Part shown: in pieces, positions 21,791 to 26,001 of the stretch
How the letters are laid out: each line of letters begins with the position of its first letter
Numbering within the stretch: the stretch's first letter is position 1
Position numbers and translations under genes: made by a program
Origin: Christensenella sp. UBA4379
Lineage (GTDB): Bacteria; Bacillota; Clostridia; Christensenellales; Aristaeellaceae
Direction of reading: 5' to 3'
NCBI GenBank assembly: GCA_002391225.1
Contig: DGRV01000046.1
Coordinates: forward strand, 1-26,001
Length of the DNA: 26,001 nucleotides
Notes under the pieces: model-generated
What the model was told of the DNA's origin: nothing
The model's input: only the letters and a program-made list of their open reading frames with translations
Database searches by the model: none

Positions 21791-23244
21791 TCTTAGACAT
21801 CCAGAATCTCCGGAAGCGCTTCGGCGACCGGGAACTGTTTACCATCCGATCTCTTCGGGTCTACGAGGGGGAGCGCATCGGCCTGATCGGCCAGAACGGG
21901 GCGGGAAAATCGACCCTGCTGAGCCTGATCGCGGGCGAGGAGGAGGCGGACGAGGGCTTGGTCCGCCGCTTCGGCCTGGCCGCCGTGATCTGCCAGCAGG
22001 GGGACCGGGAAGAGGAGGTGTCGGACCAGGCCCTTGCCTCCCTGTTCCGGGCGCGGGAGGAGCGGGACGGCCTGTCCGGCGGGGAGCGGACCCGGCGGAA
22101 GATCGCCGCCGCCCTGTCCAAACACCCTTCCCTCCTGCTGGCCGACGAGCCCACCACCGACCTGGACGAAGAGGGGGTCCGCCTGCTGTCCAAACAGCTT
22201 TCCGAATTTTCCGGTTCCCTTCTTCTGATCTCCCACGACCGGGCCCTGCTCCGGGCCCAGTGCGGGCGGATCTGGCATTTGGAAAACGGGGAAATCACCG
22301 ATTTTCCCGGCGGCTACGAGGACTTTGAGCGGGAACGCGCCCGGAAACGGGACCGGGCCCAGTTTGAATACGACCAGTACCGGCGGGAGCAAAAGCGGCT
22401 CAAGGAAAGCGCCCAGAAAATGGCGGAGCGGGCTTCCTCCGTTAAAAAGGCCCCCAGCCGGATGGGCAACAGCGAGGCCCGCCTGCACAAGCGGGAGGCG
22501 ACCGACGCCATTCTCCGCCTGAGTCACGCAAAAAGAACCATCCAGAACCGGATGGAGCAGATGGCCGTCAAGGAGCGGCCGACCGCCCTGCCCGACATTC
22601 GGATGCAGCTCGGCGTGTCCTCCCCCATCGAAGCAAAGACGGCGCTGGAGCTTTCCTGCGAGACCCTGGAAGCGGGAGGCAGGTTGCTGCTTTCGGACAC
22701 CGCCCTGACCCTGCCCACCGGCAGCCGGACCGCCCTGACCGGGGAAAACGGCTGCGGGAAAACCACCCTCCTCTCTGTGATCACCGGCCATCCGGCCCCG
22801 GGGGTCGTCTTTTCGGGCGCCGTCCGGCTGAACCCGAAGGCCAAAATCGGCTGGTACGACCAGCACCACGAGCACAGCCTCGCCCTGGACAAAACCGTCC
22901 TTCAAAACGTGCTGGACGCCGCGCCCTCTTCTCAGGCCCTGGCCCGCACCGTCCTCTCCCGCCTGGGCTTTGCCCGGGAGGACATCATCAAAAAAGCCGC
23001 CGTTCTCTCCGGCGGCGAAAAGGCCAAGCTGTCCCTGGCCCGCCTGCTGCTGACGGACTGCAACCTCCTGATCCTAGACGAGCCCACCAATCACCTGGAC
23101 CTGTTCACCCTGGAGGCCCTGGAGGACCTGCTGGCCGGCTACGGCGGCACCCTCCTCCTGGTCAGCCACGACGAGATCTTCTTACACCATATCGCCACCC
23201 GCCGGGTCCGCTTTGAACGTGCAAAGCTGATTGCAGCCGAGTGA
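21778..23244 (+). CDS. ABC-F family ATPase, ribosome-protection type
   Basis: This 488-residue protein has two ATP-binding domains and no membrane segment. NBD1 has GQNGAGKS (38-45), LSGGE (99-103) and LADEPTTDLD (121-130). NBD2 has GENGCGKT (322-329), LSGGE (410-414) and LDEPTNHLD (433-441). Between them, residues about 183-290 form a charged, helical interdomain linker of the kind that reaches into the ribosome. The DEPTTDLD form in NBD1 resembles the Lsa/Vga-type antibiotic-resistance members. It probably dislodges ribosome-targeting drugs such as lincosamides or pleuromutilins. Which subgroup it belongs to cannot be settled here. The promoter, leader and sequestered ribosome site suggest control by antibiotic-responsive attenuation. 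Confidence 0.88.
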   Translation: MAKLILDIQNLRKRFGDRELFTIRSLRVYEGERIGLIGQNGAGKSTLLSLIAGEEEADEGLVRRFGLAAVICQQGDREEEVSDQALASLFRAREERDGLSGGERTRRKIAAALSKHPSLLLADEPTTDLDEEGVRLLSKQLSEFSGSLLLISHDRALLRAQCGRIWHLENGEITDFPGGYEDFERERARKRDRAQFEYDQYRREQKRLKESAQKMAERASSVKKAPSRMGNSEARLHKREATDAILRLSHAKRTIQNRMEQMAVKERPTALPDIRMQLGVSSPIEAKTALELSCETLEAGGRLLLSDTALTLPTGSRTALTGENGCGKTTLLSVITGHPAPGVVFSGAVRLNPKAKIGWYDQHHEHSLALDKTVLQNVLDAAPSSQALARTVLSRLGFAREDIIKKAAVLSGGEKAKLSLARLLLTDCNLLILDEPTNHLDLFTLEALEDLLAGYGGTLLLVSHDEIFLHHIATRRVRFERAKLIAAE

Positions 23245-23316
23245 AAACCCGATGATCTCCCTTTACTTTCCCGAAGGCGGATGGTAGAATAGGCAAAATA
23301 GTAACTGTTCAGTCCC

Positions 23317-23832
23317 TTGAGATCGAACGGAGTTTGCGCTTTGACGGTGGGGGTGATCAGCGGGATCACCGCCTTTTTCACCCGCAGTTCCGCCGCGAAC
23401 ATCCCCGTCAACATGGAGCTTTGCAAAAGCCTCGGCCTGGACGAGGACCTGTATTCCGTCTCCATCCCCCTGGGGTCCACGATCAACATGGACGGGGCCG
23501 CGGTGACTATCACCATTTTCGCGCTGGTGGCGGCCTTTACCGTGGGCGTGAAGGTCAATCTCCCGATGGCCCTCGTCCTGAGCATCGTCGCAACCTTTTC
23601 CGCCTGCGGCACTTCCGGCGTGGCCGGCGGCTCCCTGATGCTGGTGCCGCTGGCCTGTTCCCTGTTCGGCATTTCCGACGATATTTCCATGCAGCTGGTG
23701 GGCATTGGCTTTATCATCAGCGTCATCCAGAATTCCATGGAGACGGCCCTCAACTCCTCCGGAGACGCCCTGTTCACAGCGACCGCCGAATTCATGGAAT
23801 GGAAAAAACAGGGGAAAAAGCTTCCCCTGTAA
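23317..23832 (+). pseudogene. sstT: 5'-truncated SstT sodium/serine-threonine symporter
   Basis: The readable frame (171 codons, TTG start) matches only the C-terminal part of SstT from about SGITAFFTRSSAANIPVNM onward, through VSIPLGSTINMDGAAVTIT, SACGTSGVAGGSLMLVPLAC and FIISVIQNSMETALNSSGD. SstT is normally about 400-415 residues; roughly the first 240 are missing, and the 30 codons before the match do not resemble SstT. No ribosome site precedes the TTG. The remaining part keeps the core transport motifs without frameshift, so the truncation may be recent. It lies 73 bases after the ABC-F gene and 25 bases before the serine dehydratase. Confidence 0.8.
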
Positions 23833-23857
23833 ATCCACAGATCAAAAGGAAATAGAT

Positions 23858-25054
23858 ATGAGAACCATCAAAAGCGTCTATAAAATCGGCAACGGCCCCT
23901 CCAGCTCTCACACCGTCGGCCCCTTCCACGCCGCCCAGATCTTCGGGGCCCGATACCCGGAGGCCGATCATTTCCGGGTCACCCTGTTTGGCTCCCTGGC
24001 CTTTACCGGGGAGGGCCACGGCACCGGCCACGCTATCCGCTCGGCCCTACCCGGGGCGGAGGTCATCTTCAACCAGGAAGAGACCGACCTCCCCCACCCC
24101 AACACCATGCGCTTTGAGGCCTGCCGGGACGGGCGGCTGATTGGGTCCAACCGCATGTTCAGCATCGGCGGCGGGTCCATCCGGATCGAAAACGAGGCTT
24201 CGGAGGACGAGCGCCTGGTCTACCCCCAGAAGAATTTTGCTGAGATCGTGCAGGCCTGCAGGGACAATGGGCTGACCCTTGCCCAGTTCATCTGGCGCAT
24301 GGAGGACGACGGCCTGCGCGCCAGCCTCACCGCCGCCTGGGAAGCCATGAAGGACGCCATCCGCCGGGGCCTTTCCGCGGAAGGGATTCTGCCCGGCGGC
24401 CTGGGCGTCGCCCGGAAGGCGAAGCTCCTGCACGAAAAGCGCTGCTACAACGAGAGCGACGACGTGACCATGAACCGCGTGATCGCCTCCTACGCCTACG
24501 CCGTCATGGAGGAAAACGCGGACGAGCACATCGTCGTCACCGCCCCGACCTGCGGCAGCTGCGGCGTGCTGCCGGCCGTGCTGTACTACATGCACAGCGA
24601 GCGGGGCTTCCCCGAAAATGAAATCCTGGACGCCCTGGCCGTAGCCGGGCTGATCGGCAACGTGATCCGCACCAACGCCAGCATCTCCGGGGCAGAGTGC
24701 GGCTGCCAGGCGGAAATCGGAAGCGCCTGTTCCATGACCGCCGCGGCCCTGGCCTCCCTGTACGGGCTGAACATCGACCAGATCGAATACGCGGCAGAAA
24801 TCGCCATGGAGCATAACCTGGGTCTCACCTGCGACCCGGTCAAGGGCCTGGTGCAGATCCCCTGCATCGAGCGCAACGCCGTCGCCGCCATGCGCGCCAT
24901 CAGCTCGGTGAACCTGTCCCGCTTCCTCTATTCCACCCGCAAAATCTCCTTCGACGAGGTGGTGGCCACCATGTACCGCACCGGGAAGGACATGGACGAA
25001 AAATACCGGGAGACCTCCCACGGCGGCCTGGCCAGGCTCTACCGCCCGGAGTAA
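23858..25054 (+). CDS. sdaA: L-serine ammonia-lyase (dehydratase), iron-sulfur type, single chain
   Basis: This 398-residue enzyme converts L-serine to pyruvate and ammonia using a [4Fe-4S] cluster. The beta-like N-terminal domain has GNGPSSSHTVGPFHAA (11-26). The alpha-like catalytic region has TAPTCGSCGVLPAVL (228-242) and the cluster Cys residues 283, 325 and 336; their spacing (42 and 11) equals that known for Legionella serine dehydratase. AAAAGGA lies about seven bases before the ATG at 23858; the longer frame starting at 23705 is a shadow of the transporter. It was probably one operon with sstT for serine use. Its 3' end overlaps the convergent ATPase gene by 16 bases. Confidence 0.93.
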   Translation: MRTIKSVYKIGNGPSSSHTVGPFHAAQIFGARYPEADHFRVTLFGSLAFTGEGHGTGHAIRSALPGAEVIFNQEETDLPHPNTMRFEACRDGRLIGSNRMFSIGGGSIRIENEASEDERLVYPQKNFAEIVQACRDNGLTLAQFIWRMEDDGLRASLTAAWEAMKDAIRRGLSAEGILPGGLGVARKAKLLHEKRCYNESDDVTMNRVIASYAYAVMEENADEHIVVTAPTCGSCGVLPAVLYYMHSERGFPENEILDALAVAGLIGNVIRTNASISGAECGCQAEIGSACSMTAAALASLYGLNIDQIEYAAEIAMEHNLGLTCDPVKGLVQIPCIERNAVAAMRAISSVNLSRFLYSTRKISFDEVVATMYRTGKDMDEKYRETSHGGLARLYRPE

Positions 25055-25779
25055 TCCTCCGGCTCCTCCCGGGTCAGCAGCCGGATCATCCGGTCTCGGT
25101 TTTCCAAAAACATTTTGGTCACCTGGTAGCTTTCCGTGTCCTCGTAGGCGCAGGGGACAATCCCCTCGTCCGAAAAAGACAACAGCTCCGCCTCCGGGAT
25201 CCCCAGCAGGATCGGCGAATGGGTGGCGATGATGAATTGGGACCCGGCCTCCGCCATCCGCAGGATATAGATCAGCAGCGTCAGCTGCCGCTGGGGGGAA
25301 AGGGCCGCCTCCGGCTCATCCATCAGGTACAGGCCCTGCTGCTCCGAATGGCTCAGGAAGTCCAGAAAGCTCTCCCCGTGGGACACCCGGTGATAATCCG
25401 GCAGCTTCCCGTCGTCGTTATACTTTTCCATGATCGCCGTAGCGACGTTGAAAAAGCTCTCCGCCCGAAAGAAATACCCGGCGGAGGGCTTTTTCCGCGC
25501 GTTTCGGATCAGGCGGACGGCGTTCCCGAGGACCGACACGTCGTCGTAGGTGCTGAAATGGAAATTGATCGTACCGCCCTCGGCGTTAAAGCCGTAGGCC
25601 GTCGCCAGGGCCTCCAGCAGCGTGGACTTGCCCGACCCATTTTCCCCCACCAGCATCGTCACGTTCCGATGAAAATCCAGCCCCGACAGCGTCCTCAGCG
25701 CCGGAATCTCCCGAAGGTAGGAATCCTCCTCCACCTTCCCCCAGTCAATCGTAAAACCCCGGATAAATGTTTCGGCCAT
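25039..25779 (-). CDS. AAA ATPase of the ABC/SMC-like class (COG3910-like)
   Basis: This 246-residue soluble protein has Walker A GENGSGKS (45-52), a signature-like SHGESFLDFL (about 133-142), Walker B LYLMDEPEAALS (150-161) and an H-loop IIATHSPILLGIP (about 183-195). The order fits the single-domain ABC-like ATPases of the COG3910 type, without a membrane partner. Their role is unclear; some relatives act in DNA repair or phage defence, but no nuclease gene is adjacent here. The ribosome site GGAGGTTTCACATC lies before the ATG. It reads toward sdaA, and the two 3' ends overlap by 16 bases with no terminator between them. Confidence 0.85.
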   Translation of the reverse strand: MAETFIRGFTIDWGKVEEDSYLREIPALRTLSGLDFHRNVTMLVGENGSGKSTLLEALATAYGFNAEGGTINFHFSTYDDVSVLGNAVRLIRNARKKPSAGYFFRAESFFNVATAIMEKYNDDGKLPDYHRVSHGESFLDFLSHSEQQGLYLMDEPEAALSPQRQLTLLIYILRMAEAGSQFIIATHSPILLGIPEAELLSFSDEGIVPCAYEDTESYQVTKMFLENRDRMIRLLTREEPEDYSGR

Positions 25780-25796
25780 GATGTGAAACCTCCGTA

Positions 25797-26001
25797 ACTT
25801 TTAGATCCTCTTACAGCGATCGCGCATCACTCGCACGGAAGAGGGGGTAATCAGGGGGACCCTTCCCCCTGATGGTAATCCGCAGCGGCGGCATGTACGC
25901 CGCGAGGAGCATTTTTGCGGAGCAGAATGAGTCCTGGGAAAAAGAAGATGCTCCCACTTCTGCGGGAGCAAAAATGCTTTCCTGTTACTATAGACATGCT
26001 C
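25797..26001. other. structured intergenic region at the right edge
   Basis: No gene is supported. The stretch holds hairpins ATCAGGGGG/CCCCCTGAT (25850-25873), GCGGCG/CGCCGC (25885-25903) and GCTCCC/GGGAGC (25950-25969), plus an 11-bp inverted repeat AGCATTTTTGC/GCAAAAATGCT (25908-25918 and 25968-25978). Confidence 0.6.

Noticed and set aside
21639..22328. 229-codon plus-strand frame across the ABC-F start
   Set aside because: It runs out of frame through the ABC-F NBD1 and its Arg/Gly/Pro-rich product is a shadow.

Overview
The window is GC-rich DNA that looks like a Gram-positive, low-oxygen gut bacterium of the class Clostridia (an Oscillospiraceae/Ruminococcaceae-like genome is my best guess). 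Supporting points are strong AGGAGG-type ribosome sites, the iron-sulfur L-serine dehydratase in one chain, TldD/TldE with an M16C peptidase, GH2 beta-galactosidase, many small GNAT/GyrI/CPBP/MerR genes, and an ABC-F protein behind an attenuator-like leader. No rRNA, tRNA, IS transposase, phage block or true CRISPR was seen.

Left part (1-5700, all minus): the start of a 2'-5' RNA ligase-like protein cut by the window edge; a PAP2 phosphatase followed by a membrane-anchored XRE regulator; a stand-alone GyrI-like protein; a GNAT acetyltransferase; an AraC regulator with a GyrI domain; and a two-gene unit of a membrane-linked MerR regulator and a CPBP protease, headed by a MerR-type promoter with a 19-bp spacer and a palindrome.

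Middle-left (5700-8510): on the plus strand, two candidate Fur/Zur boxes, a Fur-family gene broken by a single-base frameshift, and a small protein that looks like a fusion of two zinc-locus proteins; this reads as a decayed zinc-uptake locus. Next comes an AAA ATPase/DUF4143 gene framed on both sides by four-unit repeat arrays. The two arrays differ in sequence, yet both have an exact 33-bp period, and the upstream one runs into the gene's promoter. This is the most unusual structure in the window.

Middle (8470-19990, all minus): an EcsC-family protein with an EF-hand, a flavin-binding PNPOx-like protein, beta-galactosidase and a nitroreductase lie in series and end at a strong hairpin. Further right, an M16C peptidase, a truncated RelB-type antitoxin, TldD and TldE form a tightly coupled operon; its likely promoter sits beside an orphan terminator and fragments of lost genes.

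Right part (20000-26001): a small 66-residue protein and a 253-residue protein of unknown function behind a near-consensus promoter; an ABC-F ribosome-protection-like gene whose leader holds a possible upstream ORF and a terminator whose 3' arm contains the gene's Shine-Dalgarno sequence; a 5'-truncated SstT serine transporter next to an intact L-serine dehydratase; and a convergent, overlapping AAA ATPase gene. The last 200 bases hold several hairpins and no gene.
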